Shown here in pieces: positions 1 to 8,822 of a stretch of 16,695 nucleotides of DNA. Numbering within the stretch: position 1 is the first letter of the stretch; each line of letters opens with the position of its first letter. Made by a program: the position numbers and the translations under genes. Below the pieces are notes generated by a model. That model was given only the letters and a program-made list of their open reading frames with translations. It had not been told where the DNA came from and made no database searches. This stretch comes from CAYUPI01 sp964446585 (GTDB lineage Bacteria > Verrucomicrobiota > Verrucomicrobiia > Limisphaerales > UBA8199), in contig CAYUPI010000090.1 of NCBI GenBank assembly GCA_964446585.1, positions 1-16,695 of the forward strand. The letters are read 5' to 3'.

Positions 1-381
1 TGGCCGGTCGCGGGCGTGAGCCGAGCCACAGGGAGCGGTGGGTCGCCGCTAAATTGTTTTGCCCTGCGGGCCCGGTCGAGCTAAAACTCGAACACGCTCT
101 TTGAGCGATGCGGCCCGCAGTACTCATTCCGACGGTTCAACGCGCCAGGAACGAAGCCAGAATCCTCTAGCCAGAAATGTACCACCTCGACTTGACTGCG
201 CGCTTCACGCTTTTTGGCCGGTTTTCGCCTGTCGCGACGGCGCCGAGGCCGCAAGGGTGATAAGAGAGTTTCCACATCGGATAAGTCGCTTATCAGATCG
301 CGGAGGAAACAGCGCGTTCGATCCAAGCGCAAATCGGCGCTTGCGTTGTCTGATGCATGCTTCGATCCTGACTTTCATCCG
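1..381. other. Left-edge region without a supportable gene
   Basis: No reading frame here looks like a real gene. Short frames exist on both strands, but their translations are Arg/Ser-rich and low in hydrophobic residues. The histidine kinase frame is open leftward to a TTG at 214, but that extension is strongly basic, lacks any domain and precedes the natural membrane-anchor start at 382. I see no convincing -35/-10 pair or sigma-54 site for the downstream operon. A GGAGG at 302-306 has no start codon at a useful distance. The only clear structure is the inverted repeat at 280-294. The first ~100 bases could be the tail of a gene outside the window, but nothing confirms this. Confidence 0.5.
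280..294. promoter_or_regulatory. Perfect 6-bp inverted repeat GATAAG-TCG-CTTATC
   Basis: Bases 280-285 (GATAAG) and 289-294 (CTTATC) are exact inverted copies around a 3-base spacer. A further direct GATAAG lies at 259-264, 21 bases upstream. The repeat sits about 90 bases before the kinase start at 382. That position suits an operator for a dimeric regulator controlling the two-component operon, but no regulator is identified. With a short stem and no following T-run, it does not look like a terminator. Confidence 0.3.
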
Positions 382-1743
382 ATGAAAGGCGCATTGAAGT
401 TCAGATTGATCGCCTTTGTGATCGCCATCGCCGGAATGATGGCGCTGATTGCCTGGACCGCGCACACCTCGTGGCAGCGCACAGGCGAGTTGCGCGAGAA
501 ACTGACGGCCGTTCAGTTGCAGAGTTTTCAAATCGCGGATCACTTCCAACAGAGCATTTGGGCGCTCAACAATCTGGTTCTGCGTTATGGGGCATACCAC
601 GAAGCCCACGCCTGGGAGCAGTTCAGGCGCGATAGCAAAAAGCTGGACAACTGGATTGATCGACAGCGGCCCGACCTGATCACAGATGGAGAAAAACTCA
701 TCCTCGATAAGATTAACACCAATTATGACTATTACATGGCTGCTGCCAGCAACATCGCCGCAAGAGTCCAGGCCAGTTCCCAACCAACAACTCCACTCTC
801 CGAATTTGAGGATTTCGAGAAACAATCCCAGAGGATTCTCAAACTGGGTTTTGACCTGGCCATGGCCCACCGGGAATCAATGGACACCTTTCTTGCCGAC
901 TCGAAGAAATCACTGAACTATCTGCGATTTCTCTTGTTGGCCTCGCTCGCGTTGCTGTTGCTGGCGGCCGGCGGGCTGGCCGTGGTCGTGTACGGGGACC
1001 TCATCGCGCCGCTGCGTATCAGACTGGTCGAAAGTCAAGCGCTGATGGAGCGCCAGGAGAAATTGGCCTCCCTGGGAATGCTGGCCGCGGGCGTGGCGCA
1101 CGAGATCCGTAATCCGCTCACGGCGATTAAGGCGTGGCTTTTCCTACAGCAAAAGAATCTTCCACCCGGAACGCCCGAATACGATGACACGCAGATCATC
1201 GCCAACGAGATTACGCGCCTGGAGCGCATCGTGCGGGACGTGCTCGGCTTCGCGCGGCCATCCGAGCCGCACCTGGTAACGGTCGCCGCCGATGCCCCGT
1301 TGCGCGAGGTGCAGACCCTGTTGGCCCCGCAATTAGCGGAGGCCGGTATCCAACTCGTGCACGAGAACTCCTCGCCAGCGCAGGTGCACGTCGATCCCCA
1401 GCAGATCAAACAGGTGCTCATCAATCTGGTCCAAAACGCCGCCGAAAGCATCGGCAAGGGCGGCACGATCACGCTGCGCGCGCGACTGGAATCCCGGCGC
1501 CTGGCGGATCGCTCGGCCGAAGCCGTCATTCTGGAAGTGGCCGACACCGGCAAAGGCATTCCTCCCCAGGTCGAGAAACGGCTGTTCGACCCGTTCTTTA
1601 CCACTAAAGAGTCGGGAACTGGACTGGGCCTCGCCATCGCCGCGAGGATCGTCGAAAAACACGGCGGCGCCCTGCAGTACCAAACGCAAGTCAATCACGG
1701 CACCACGTTTGGAATCGTCTTGCCTCGCGCCGAACCCGAATGA
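382..1743 (+). CDS. Membrane sensor histidine kinase (NtrB/ZraS-like)
   Basis: A 453-residue sensor kinase that should autophosphorylate on His and pass the phosphate to the NtrC-type regulator encoded next. TM1 is at about residues 8-26. A roughly 150-residue, mostly helical sensor region follows (28-181), then TM2 (183-204). A short linker with no recognisable HAMP leads to the HisKA H-box VAHEIRNPL with His240. The ATPase domain has an N-box (LINLVQNAAES, ~350), a G1 motif DTGKGIP (~388), the F-box LFDPFFTTK and a G2 motif GTGLGLAIA near 415, so all catalytic boxes are intact. ATG 382 is chosen because MKGALKF leads directly into TM1; the longer TTG start at 214 adds a basic, domain-free 56 residues. 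No good Shine-Dalgarno is visible. The stimulus cannot be read from the sequence. Confidence 0.93.
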   Translation: MKGALKFRLIAFVIAIAGMMALIAWTAHTSWQRTGELREKLTAVQLQSFQIADHFQQSIWALNNLVLRYGAYHEAHAWEQFRRDSKKLDNWIDRQRPDLITDGEKLILDKINTNYDYYMAAASNIAARVQASSQPTTPLSEFEDFEKQSQRILKLGFDLAMAHRESMDTFLADSKKSLNYLRFLLLASLALLLLAAGGLAVVVYGDLIAPLRIRLVESQALMERQEKLASLGMLAAGVAHEIRNPLTAIKAWLFLQQKNLPPGTPEYDDTQIIANEITRLERIVRDVLGFARPSEPHLVTVAADAPLREVQTLLAPQLAEAGIQLVHENSSPAQVHVDPQQIKQVLINLVQNAAESIGKGGTITLRARLESRRLADRSAEAVILEVADTGKGIPPQVEKRLFDPFFTTKESGTGLGLAIAARIVEKHGGALQYQTQVNHGTTFGIVLPRAEPE

Positions 1744-1747
1744 ACCC

Positions 1748-3172
1748 ATGACCGCCGCTGCCAGGATATTGCTGATCGAGGACGATCCGGGGATCGTCAT
1801 GACATTGCGCCGTGTGCTGGCCGAGGAGGAACATGAGATCCACGTGGAAACACGCGGAGATGAGGGCCTTAATCGCGCCCGGAGCGAACCGTTCGACGTT
1901 GTGATATCGGACATGAAGTTGCCGGGCTTGAACGGGCTGGATCTCGTCCGGGAGCTGCACGGTGTCCAGCCGCGCCTGCCGATCATCTTGATCACCGCTC
2001 ATGGGACGACCGAAACGGCAATCGCCGCCACCCAGGCCGGGGCATACGATTATCTGCTCAAGCCGTTCGAAATCCCGGAGTTGCTCGAGCTGGTCGAGAA
2101 GGCGGTGGCGAGCCGGCGTCTGATGACCGAGCCAGTGGACCTGGGCGTAGCGGGCGCCGCTCGCGACGCGCTGGTCGGCAACAGCCGGTTGATGCAATCG
2201 ATCTACAAAGAGGTCGGGCGCATCGCCTCCAAGCCGGTCAATGTGCTGATCCGCGGGGAGACTGGGACCGGGAAAGAGCTCATTGCGCGGGCCATATACC
2301 AGCATAGCGATCGCGCTCGAGCGCCGTTCATTGCGATTAATTGCGCGGCGATTCCGGAGACGCTCCTGGAAAGCGAGCTATTCGGCCATGAACGCGGCGC
2401 ATTCACCGGCGCTGAGGCGCGGCGGATCGGCCGATTCGAGCAAGCGGATCAGGGCACGATTTTTCTGGATGAAATAGGGGACATGACGCCAGGAACGCAA
2501 ATCAAGCTGCTGCGCGTCCTGCAGGAGAAATGTCTGCAGCGGCTCGGCGGAAAGGAAACCATTCTCGTGGATGTTCGGGTAGTCGCAGCCACGCATCGCG
2601 ACCTGGAACAGGCCATCCGTAGCAAGCAATTCCGCGAGGACCTTTACTACCGGCTTAGTGTGGTGGTGATTTCGCTGCCACCGCTGCGTGAACGCAAGGA
2701 AGATATCCCGGACATGGTGAAATTCTTTCTCAGGAAGTATGCGGCCGAACTGGGAACGGACAATCCCTCCATTCAAACCGAGGCGCTGGATCTTTTGCAG
2801 ACGGAGAATTGGCCCGGCAACGTGCGTGAATTGGAGAACGTCGTCCGTAAAGTGCTGCTGCTGGCACAAGGCTTCACGATTAGCGTGGACCACGTCCGCG
2901 CCGCGCTGACGCGGAGCGCCTCGCCCGGCGAAGCCAGCCGGCAAACCTTGCGCGAGCATGTAGACTTCCTCCTGTCAGCCGCCCAGCGCGGCGAGCTGAA
3001 GGACGCCCACGCCCTGTTGTTGCGGACCGCAGAAAAAGAAATCTTCTGCCGCGCCATCGAGATGGCGCATGGGAACCAGGCCAAGGCCGCTCGGTGGGTG
3101 GGCGTGTCCCGGTTGACGATGCGGGAGAAGCTGATCCAGTTTGGGTTGCACCCGGGGAAAGAACAACGGTAA
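1748..3172 (+). CDS. NtrC-family sigma-54-dependent response regulator
   Basis: A 474-residue transcription activator, partner of the kinase encoded 4 bp upstream. The receiver domain (~5-120) has the acidic pair Glu11/Asp12-Asp13, phospho-acceptor Asp55 (VVISDMKLPG), Thr83 and Lys105 (LLKPF). The AAA+ domain (~142-380) has Walker A GETGTGKE (170-177), the sigma-54-contacting loop GAFTGA (217-222), Walker B TIFLDE (237-242) and the WPGNVRELENV sensor-2 region (355-365). A C-terminal Fis-type helix-turn-helix lies at about 430-467 (GNQAKAARWVGVSRLTMREKL). Every residue needed for phosphorylation, ATP hydrolysis and sigma-54 remodelling seems present, so it should drive RpoN-dependent promoters; no convincing one was found in this window. 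ATG 1748 is preferred over a TTG at 1709, which would overlap the kinase. Exact target and name (ZraR, AtoC, HydG-like) cannot be decided. Confidence 0.95.
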   Translation: MTAAARILLIEDDPGIVMTLRRVLAEEEHEIHVETRGDEGLNRARSEPFDVVISDMKLPGLNGLDLVRELHGVQPRLPIILITAHGTTETAIAATQAGAYDYLLKPFEIPELLELVEKAVASRRLMTEPVDLGVAGAARDALVGNSRLMQSIYKEVGRIASKPVNVLIRGETGTGKELIARAIYQHSDRARAPFIAINCAAIPETLLESELFGHERGAFTGAEARRIGRFEQADQGTIFLDEIGDMTPGTQIKLLRVLQEKCLQRLGGKETILVDVRVVAATHRDLEQAIRSKQFREDLYYRLSVVVISLPPLRERKEDIPDMVKFFLRKYAAELGTDNPSIQTEALDLLQTENWPGNVRELENVVRKVLLLAQGFTISVDHVRAALTRSASPGEASRQTLREHVDFLLSAAQRGELKDAHALLLRTAEKEIFCRAIEMAHGNQAKAARWVGVSRLTMREKLIQFGLHPGKEQR

Positions 3173-3247
3173 ACGATCAGACTCGCAAGGTGCTCTCAGC
3201 TTTGAAAAAGCAATTGGAAGTCTGGGGTTAGATAGGCGGTTACGGAT

Positions 3248-3901
3248 TTACTTGGGGTTTTCCTTCTTACTGTCTTTCTTTTCGTCTTTCTTCTCGTCTT
3301 TTTTCGGCTCGGGTTTGGCGGCGTCGGCGGGGGCAGTTGAGTTGAGCTGCAACAAGATGGTATCTGTCAGGTCGTTTTCATTCGTGGCGAACAGGACAAT
3401 CGGAGTCCCTTTGGCGCTCTCGGAGGAGGTGTCCACGACCATAAAGTAGCCGGCCGATTTGGCCTTAGCGTTCACCAGAGTACGGATCTCGCCCAGAATG
3501 TTCTCACGCATCCGGCGGCCTTGCTCGTCCAGCGTCGCGGTCGCCTGAGCGCGATACTGGCGCATCGTGTCCTCCTGGTCTCGAAGATATTTCAGTTTGT
3601 CCTCGGCAGCACGTTTTCGTTTGTCGCGCTCCTCCTGGGAAACAGCCTGGTCATTGGCGCCGGCCAGATCTTTCTGGTATTCATCTTTGGTCTTGTTGAA
3701 ATCGGTGCCCATGTTCTTAAACTCCTTCTCCATGTCGGCCAGGCGCTCTTTCAACACCGCTTCTGCCTGCTCTCGCTTCCAGTACTTCTCCAGCACCTTC
3801 ACTAAATCAATCGTCGCGATGCGACCCTGAGCCCAGGCGGTCGTGCTGAGCAGCGACATCAACAGCAACCCCGGAAGTATTCTCAGCAACACGTTTTTCA
3901 T
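3248..3901 (-). CDS. Skp/OmpH-family periplasmic chaperone with Lys-rich tail
   Basis: A 217-residue exported protein. Residues 1-24 form a signal peptide (hydrophobic LLRILPGLLLMSLLS, probable cut after AWA). The mature start GRIATIDLVKVLEKYWK resembles the OmpH/Skp start, in which a strand is followed by long helices. Residues ~40-150 are highly charged and helical, as expected for the Skp coiled-coil arms that hold unfolded outer-membrane proteins. The C-terminal core (~155-185, GYFMVVDTSSESAKGTPIVLF) matches the closing strand of the family. After ~190 comes an Ala/Pro linker and a tail of repeated KKDE units, longer than in typical ~160-residue Skp. ATG 3901 is chosen because it begins the signal peptide; an upstream frame extension to 3961 has none. 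It lies 60 bp after the giant propeller gene and two genes after bamA, which supports an envelope-assembly role. Confidence 0.85.
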   Translation of the reverse strand: MKNVLLRILPGLLLMSLLSTTAWAQGRIATIDLVKVLEKYWKREQAEAVLKERLADMEKEFKNMGTDFNKTKDEYQKDLAGANDQAVSQEERDKRKRAAEDKLKYLRDQEDTMRQYRAQATATLDEQGRRMRENILGEIRTLVNAKAKSAGYFMVVDTSSESAKGTPIVLFATNENDLTDTILLQLNSTAPADAAKPEPKKDEKKDEKKDSKKENPK

Positions 3902-3961
3902 ACAAAAGAAACAAGCAGAAATCGCCCGCGACGCCAATCTAAAACTGGGGGCCTGAAGCAT

Positions 3962-6900
3962 TTACGGCCCAATCAGCACACGTCCGGTCTGGTCGGATTG
4001 CCGGAAGAAACCCGCGCCGCGGTTTTGTTTCTGGAGCACCGCGCCGGTAAAGGAAACGGTTTTGCCCGTGGCAGCATCGAGAGCGCTGCCCGTGTACAAC
4101 CCCGAGGACGTCGTGAATGTGAGGTTCATTTTGTTCGTGCTGGTCACCTTGTTCGCCGCATCGAGCATGAAGTAATTGGTAATACTGGCGGTCAGTTTCC
4201 CGTTTTCCAGTACCAGCCGGCCGTTGCCCTGGTCGAGCGGCAGGATCGGCACGCCATTTGTGAATGCGTAAAGTGATCCGACCGCGCCGACGTGCAGAGT
4301 GAATCCTGAGGGATACAGACTCGTGAACGGCACGGGCAACTTGAACCAATCAACCGGTCCGTTCAAGTCGCTCTCCGGCTCGTTCGTCAAGGTAATCCAG
4401 CCGATGATCACGCCATGGCCGGAGTAAAGTGAAGCGTAAAAGGGCCATTGGCTCTGGCTGGAGATGAACGTTTTCTGAGCAATCGAGGTTCCATCGCCCA
4501 ACTTTCCGCTGAACGACAGGTTGCCGGAGCTGTCCACGGCGACGGTGCCGTAACCGTCGCCGCCCGGCTCCGTGAGCGAATCTGGCGCCCCAGGCAAGAG
4601 AACCGCGTATTTCTTACCAGCGAGCGGCGGAGGGTTTGTCTTGGAGTAAATTGCTCTGTTGGCGAGCAACTCAGCCGTCCAGACGGTGCCGTCAATATGA
4701 CCGGTGATAACGTTGCTGGTGCCGCTCAGATCGATCTGCAAATCGACGCCCAGCGAGACTGTCCCGGGACGAGGAACGATCGTCGAAAGGGAACCTTGCG
4801 CGGTGAACTGACTCGAAAGGGAAAACGTACTCCGCCCCATTTGGAACCTGGCGGTGAGTTTGCCCAGGTCGGTCACGGTTGCAGAAAAGAACCCGGAGCT
4901 TTGGAACGCAACGACATTGGTATTAAAGAACAAACCGGCGTAGGTGCCCGCGACCGGCCCAAACGGCGAAGGAATAAACTCTGCCTCCAGGACGAGACCG
5001 TTGGTCATCAGGAACGTCAGCTTGGGTGTCAAAATCTGACGACCAGCAAGCGTCCAACTGGAAAAGACTGCGCCCGGCCCAGGAGTCGCAGTCGTCGTGT
5101 AAAGATTGCCGACCCTTAACGATTGTCCGTCGTAATTGGGCGAAACCGTGCCGTTGCCGGTGACAATGACCTTGACGCGGTTCGTGAGCGGGCCTCCGAA
5201 GATCGCGGTCTCGCTAATCGGCCCATTCATGGTCACGGACGCCTGATTGGTGAGGCCGGAAAATGAGCCGTCGCCGACGCCGTCCCAGCGCACGAACGCA
5301 CCGCCCGCAGGAGCGATGGCACTGATGCTGATGTTGGTGCCTTCATCATACCAACCGCTCAACGGACTGATCGCGCCTGAATTCGTCGAGTTGACCGCCA
5401 GGTTGGTGTCAGTCACCGTCGCGTTCGTTGAAGACATTGTTAAGAAAAACTGGCGCTTGAAATTGGCCGTTATGTTGGTGTTAACGAACGCGGCGACGTT
5501 ATGGATCAGTGCTCCACCGTCGCTCCAGGACGTCCAGGCGTACAGGGCGTTGGTTCCTGCGCTCTGGGAAAAGGCAGCGAGTGTGTGGAAAGAGCCGACC
5601 GGCCAATGCAGCATGACGGGAGTTGCATTGGTCGTTCCATCCACGAAAATGCCAATCCCCGAAGGATTTGAGTCAAGCGTGACGTCCACAAGGGAGTAGG
5701 TCATCGAGATCTTGGCCAGGAAGGCATCACTGGGGCCGAGAAAGGTTTCCTGGCCGCCGCCGGTTATTGGAAAATCAGGCGAGAACGTTTGGCCGACCAG
5801 CCAAACATTGGTCGCCGCGTCCAGTGCAAGGGCCGTGCCGAAGTCATTTCCTGTGCCGCCCAAATAGGTCGAGAAAAGATAATCCGAGCCATCCGCCTTG
5901 ATTGCGGTCACGAAGGCGTCACTCAGGCCACTGTTGAGGGAGCTAGGATAGTCCAGGGGCTGAAAAACCGGAAAATCCCGTGAAGCGGTCGAACCCACCA
6001 CGTATGCGTTCGCTTCGGCATCGAGGACGACCCCAACCGCCTGATCGCCACCGCTGCCTCCAAACGTCACTGAAAAAGAAATAGAGGCCAAGTCCGGGCT
6101 GAATTTTGTAAGAAAGGCATCCGCCGCCGCGAAGGTGTTAAAGGTACCGACGTAGAGGTTGGAGGGCGAAGTCGGGTTGAGCGCGAGTGAAGCGATGGGC
6201 AAGCCGGGCAGACCGTTGGTGACGACGACCCAATTGGTCCCGGAGTCCTCGCTCTTGAACAGACCATTGCGCGTGCCGGCATAGAGAATTGTCGGCATGG
6301 CCGGATCGCTCGCTAACAAAGTGATGCGGTTGGGTATAAAGCTGTTGGAAAAAATCGTGTTGGCATTTATCAAGTTGGTGCTGAGGAGCGTCCAGTTGGT
6401 GCTGCCCTGAGTGCGCCGGAAAACTGTGCTATCGCCCAGGGCGACATAAGCCGCCGGCGGCGAGGCCGAATCGAACACCAGAGCGTCTGCGTTAAGGTTG
6501 GTCAGTCCTTCACTGAATGCGGTCCAGCGCACCCCGCTATTCGTCGTCCGGTAAACGCCAGTGCTGGTGGCCGCGAGCAGCGTTGCATGGTCAAACGGAT
6601 CCATCACGAGATCCTTTACTGCCAGTGTACCTAGTCCCTGGCTGGCGGCGCGCCAGCTCGCCGCAGCATTGGTGGTCTGGAACACGCCGCTCAGGGTGCC
6701 GGCATACAGCGTCCCCGAAACAAGCGGATCGATGACCAGTTTGTTGATTGTGACCAAGGTGTTCGTCGGTGAGGTCACAGACGTCACCAGGCCCGTACTG
6801 CTGGAAAACCAAGTCGCGCCCGAGTTGGTGCTTTTTAGCACCTCGGTAGCGCCAGCATAAATCGTGGACGGCAGCGCCGGATCAATGGCAAAGGTCACGA

Positions 6901-8821
6901 CTTCATCAAACGCGTCGAGGCTCACCTGCCAGGAGGCGCCGGCGTCGGTGCTGCGAGCGATGCCACGACCGGTCCCAGCGTAGAGATTGGAAGGGTTGAT
7001 CGGATCAATCCCAATGCCCCTGACCTCATTGTGCAACAAACCGAGGTTGCTCGGGAGCCAGTTCGTCGCCGCATCCTCACTCTTGAAAATGCCTCCAGGA
7101 TTTATTCTGCCTGGTGTGATAGGAAATCCCGGGCCATCCACCGAACCGGTGACATAGACATTGTTCGAGGCATCTAGCGCGAGGTGGAAACCCATGGCGC
7201 TGCCAGACCCGCCGAGGTACGTCGAGCCGAGGAGGGCCGAACCGTTGGTCTCGAGGAGGCTGACAAAGACCTGCGCGGGCGGCCCGATGAGCGGACGGTT
7301 AGTCTGAAATGCATTGGCGGACACAGGAAAATTGGTGGACCTGGTAAGGCCTGCCACATAGCTCCGGCCGAGCGAATCCAATGCGATGCTCTGGCCCTGG
7401 TCCGTGTTAGTCCCACCCAGGAAAGTGGAAAAAACAATACTCATTCCGTTAGAGGCGATTTTGGTCACAAACGCGTCGCTGCCGCCCTGCAGCGTTCCCT
7501 GGAACGAATTCGCTGTGATCGGAAAATCCTTCGATTCCGTGAATCCGGTGATATAGGCGCAGAAGGCCCCATCGACCGCTATCCCGAGACCTTGATCCCG
7601 GCCGCTGCCGCCCAGGTAAGTCGCATAAATCAATTGCGAGCCGTCCGGGCTGATTTTGGCGACAAAGGCGTCGTACGGGTGAAGACCGAAATACAGCTCT
7701 CCCTTGCCACTGATTCGGTTGCTCACCGTGAGACTCGGGATTGGGAAATTCGTCGAGTCCGTCACGCCGGTCAGATAGAGATTTCCTTCCGAATCCAGCG
7801 CAATGCTTGTCGCGGCGTCATCGCCGCTGCCACCTAAATACGTCAGGTAAACAAGATTGGTGCCCGTCGCGTCGAACTTGGCGACGAAAGCATCCCCACC
7901 TGCCCCCGGGTAACCACCAGCGTAAACCGACTGGTAAACCGCGGTCGTGCCGAGCTGGCTGGAAAGCGTATCACCCGCGACGTAAATATTTCCGCTGGTG
8001 TCCAGGACGATTGCCCGGCCGATGTCATTCGCCAAGCCGCCGAAATACGTCGAATAACCCAAGACGGGATCGATAACCAGAGGAATTTCTCGATCATAAT
8101 CGCCGACTTGGAAAACAACGGTTTCACTGTCCCGGAGCCGATAGTTGCACGAGATTTCCTTTCTCCGGTCATGATCCGTTTGGTAGATAACAGGTTTCTT
8201 CTGACGGATTTGGTCCCCACCCAAATGGAGAACCAAATCTCCATTCGGGTCGACTTCGAGCCGATCGGCGCCCGTGATGCGCAGAACAATCATCCTGGGA
8301 TCTGCGCCTGGTCGGACCACGAAGTCGTATTCCAACTGCCGTTGGTTGCCATAATGAACCAAATTGATTCCAGGATAAATCTCCTCAACCTGAACACGGG
8401 CAAACGTAGGAACGCACTTTTTCCATTTTGCCCGGTCGCAGCCGACGAAGTAGTTCACGGTCCCCGCGAGTTTTTCCAAGCCTGTCATGCGCGCCCGGGG
8501 ATTCGCGCCTAGGAACTCAAACCTGACGCTTCTGGCCTGCGTGTCCGAACTCGGCGCTGAGCCTCGAACTGGTAGCTGGCGGGCCATAGAGCAAGGCTTT
8601 CGCAATGTAACGATGGTTTCCGTCGGGCTGAACGCGAACACCCCATCGCGGCTGCGAGCGAGGAACCATATTGAATTGACTGCTTGACCGTAGTTCGCCT
8701 CGAAGTAAAGCGGCCGGCCGACGCTGGAGGTGGCGGCAATCGGGACATGGGCGGCCAGCAAGCTCCAGGCACCCAGAACCCAACTCTCGAAAACTGCAAG
8801 ACTCCAAAACCTAAATTTCAT
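3962..8821 (-). CDS. Giant secreted beta-propeller protein (SBBP + Asp-box repeats)
   Basis: A 1619-residue exported protein of unknown function. A signal-like segment (~1-29, ending LLAAHVPIAA) is followed by an N-terminal region (~35-250, YFEANYGQ... to IPLVIDP) of the DUF7948 type that often precedes SBBP repeats. I count SBBP blade motifs (TYLGGSGxD...LDxxGNxYVxGxTxSxxFP) starting near residues 256, 325, 400, 465, 535, 918 and 985. Between the fifth and sixth lies an insert (~575-890) with seven Asp-box-like motifs such as KSTNSGATW. Then come Ig-like/InlB-B-like segments (~1040-1280) and a C-terminal region (~1283-1619) resembling a domain I recall from verrucomicrobial secreted proteins. 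ATG 8821 begins the signal peptide and leaves 1 bp after bamA. The frame is intact throughout. Adhesion, glycan binding or scaffolding are all possible; no catalytic site is recognised. Confidence 0.85.
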   Translation of the reverse strand: MKFRFWSLAVFESWVLGAWSLLAAHVPIAATSSVGRPLYFEANYGQAVNSIWFLARSRDGVFAFSPTETIVTLRKPCSMARQLPVRGSAPSSDTQARSVRFEFLGANPRARMTGLEKLAGTVNYFVGCDRAKWKKCVPTFARVQVEEIYPGINLVHYGNQRQLEYDFVVRPGADPRMIVLRITGADRLEVDPNGDLVLHLGGDQIRQKKPVIYQTDHDRRKEISCNYRLRDSETVVFQVGDYDREIPLVIDPVLGYSTYFGGLANDIGRAIVLDTSGNIYVAGDTLSSQLGTTAVYQSVYAGGYPGAGGDAFVAKFDATGTNLVYLTYLGGSGDDAATSIALDSEGNLYLTGVTDSTNFPIPSLTVSNRISGKGELYFGLHPYDAFVAKISPDGSQLIYATYLGGSGRDQGLGIAVDGAFCAYITGFTESKDFPITANSFQGTLQGGSDAFVTKIASNGMSIVFSTFLGGTNTDQGQSIALDSLGRSYVAGLTRSTNFPVSANAFQTNRPLIGPPAQVFVSLLETNGSALLGSTYLGGSGSAMGFHLALDASNNVYVTGSVDGPGFPITPGRINPGGIFKSEDAATNWLPSNLGLLHNEVRGIGIDPINPSNLYAGTGRGIARSTDAGASWQVSLDAFDEVVTFAIDPALPSTIYAGATEVLKSTNSGATWFSSSTGLVTSVTSPTNTLVTINKLVIDPLVSGTLYAGTLSGVFQTTNAAASWRAASQGLGTLAVKDLVMDPFDHATLLAATSTGVYRTTNSGVRWTAFSEGLTNLNADALVFDSASPPAAYVALGDSTVFRRTQGSTNWTLLSTNLINANTIFSNSFIPNRITLLASDPAMPTILYAGTRNGLFKSEDSGTNWVVVTNGLPGLPIASLALNPTSPSNLYVGTFNTFAAADAFLTKFSPDLASISFSVTFGGSGGDQAVGVVLDAEANAYVVGSTASRDFPVFQPLDYPSSLNSGLSDAFVTAIKADGSDYLFSTYLGGTGNDFGTALALDAATNVWLVGQTFSPDFPITGGGQETFLGPSDAFLAKISMTYSLVDVTLDSNPSGIGIFVDGTTNATPVMLHWPVGSFHTLAAFSQSAGTNALYAWTSWSDGGALIHNVAAFVNTNITANFKRQFFLTMSSTNATVTDTNLAVNSTNSGAISPLSGWYDEGTNISISAIAPAGGAFVRWDGVGDGSFSGLTNQASVTMNGPISETAIFGGPLTNRVKVIVTGNGTVSPNYDGQSLRVGNLYTTTATPGPGAVFSSWTLAGRQILTPKLTFLMTNGLVLEAEFIPSPFGPVAGTYAGLFFNTNVVAFQSSGFFSATVTDLGKLTARFQMGRSTFSLSSQFTAQGSLSTIVPRPGTVSLGVDLQIDLSGTSNVITGHIDGTVWTAELLANRAIYSKTNPPPLAGKKYAVLLPGAPDSLTEPGGDGYGTVAVDSSGNLSFSGKLGDGTSIAQKTFISSQSQWPFYASLYSGHGVIIGWITLTNEPESDLNGPVDWFKLPVPFTSLYPSGFTLHVGAVGSLYAFTNGVPILPLDQGNGRLVLENGKLTASITNYFMLDAANKVTSTNKMNLTFTTSSGLYTGSALDAATGKTVSFTGAVLQKQNRGAGFFRQSDQTGRVLIGP

Positions 8822-8822
8822 A

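Noticed and set aside
1..15. Sigma-54-like GG-N10-GC match at the left edge
   Set aside because: Only the minimal dinucleotides match, in a GC-rich stretch far from the kinase start; expected by chance.
214..381. N-terminal extension of the kinase from a TTG start
   Set aside because: The 56 added residues are basic and featureless and would place a long charged segment before TM1; ATG 382 is the natural start.
3173..3247. Bidirectional terminator between the convergent NtrC and Skp genes
   Set aside because: No stem with a following T-run was found on either strand in these 75 bases.
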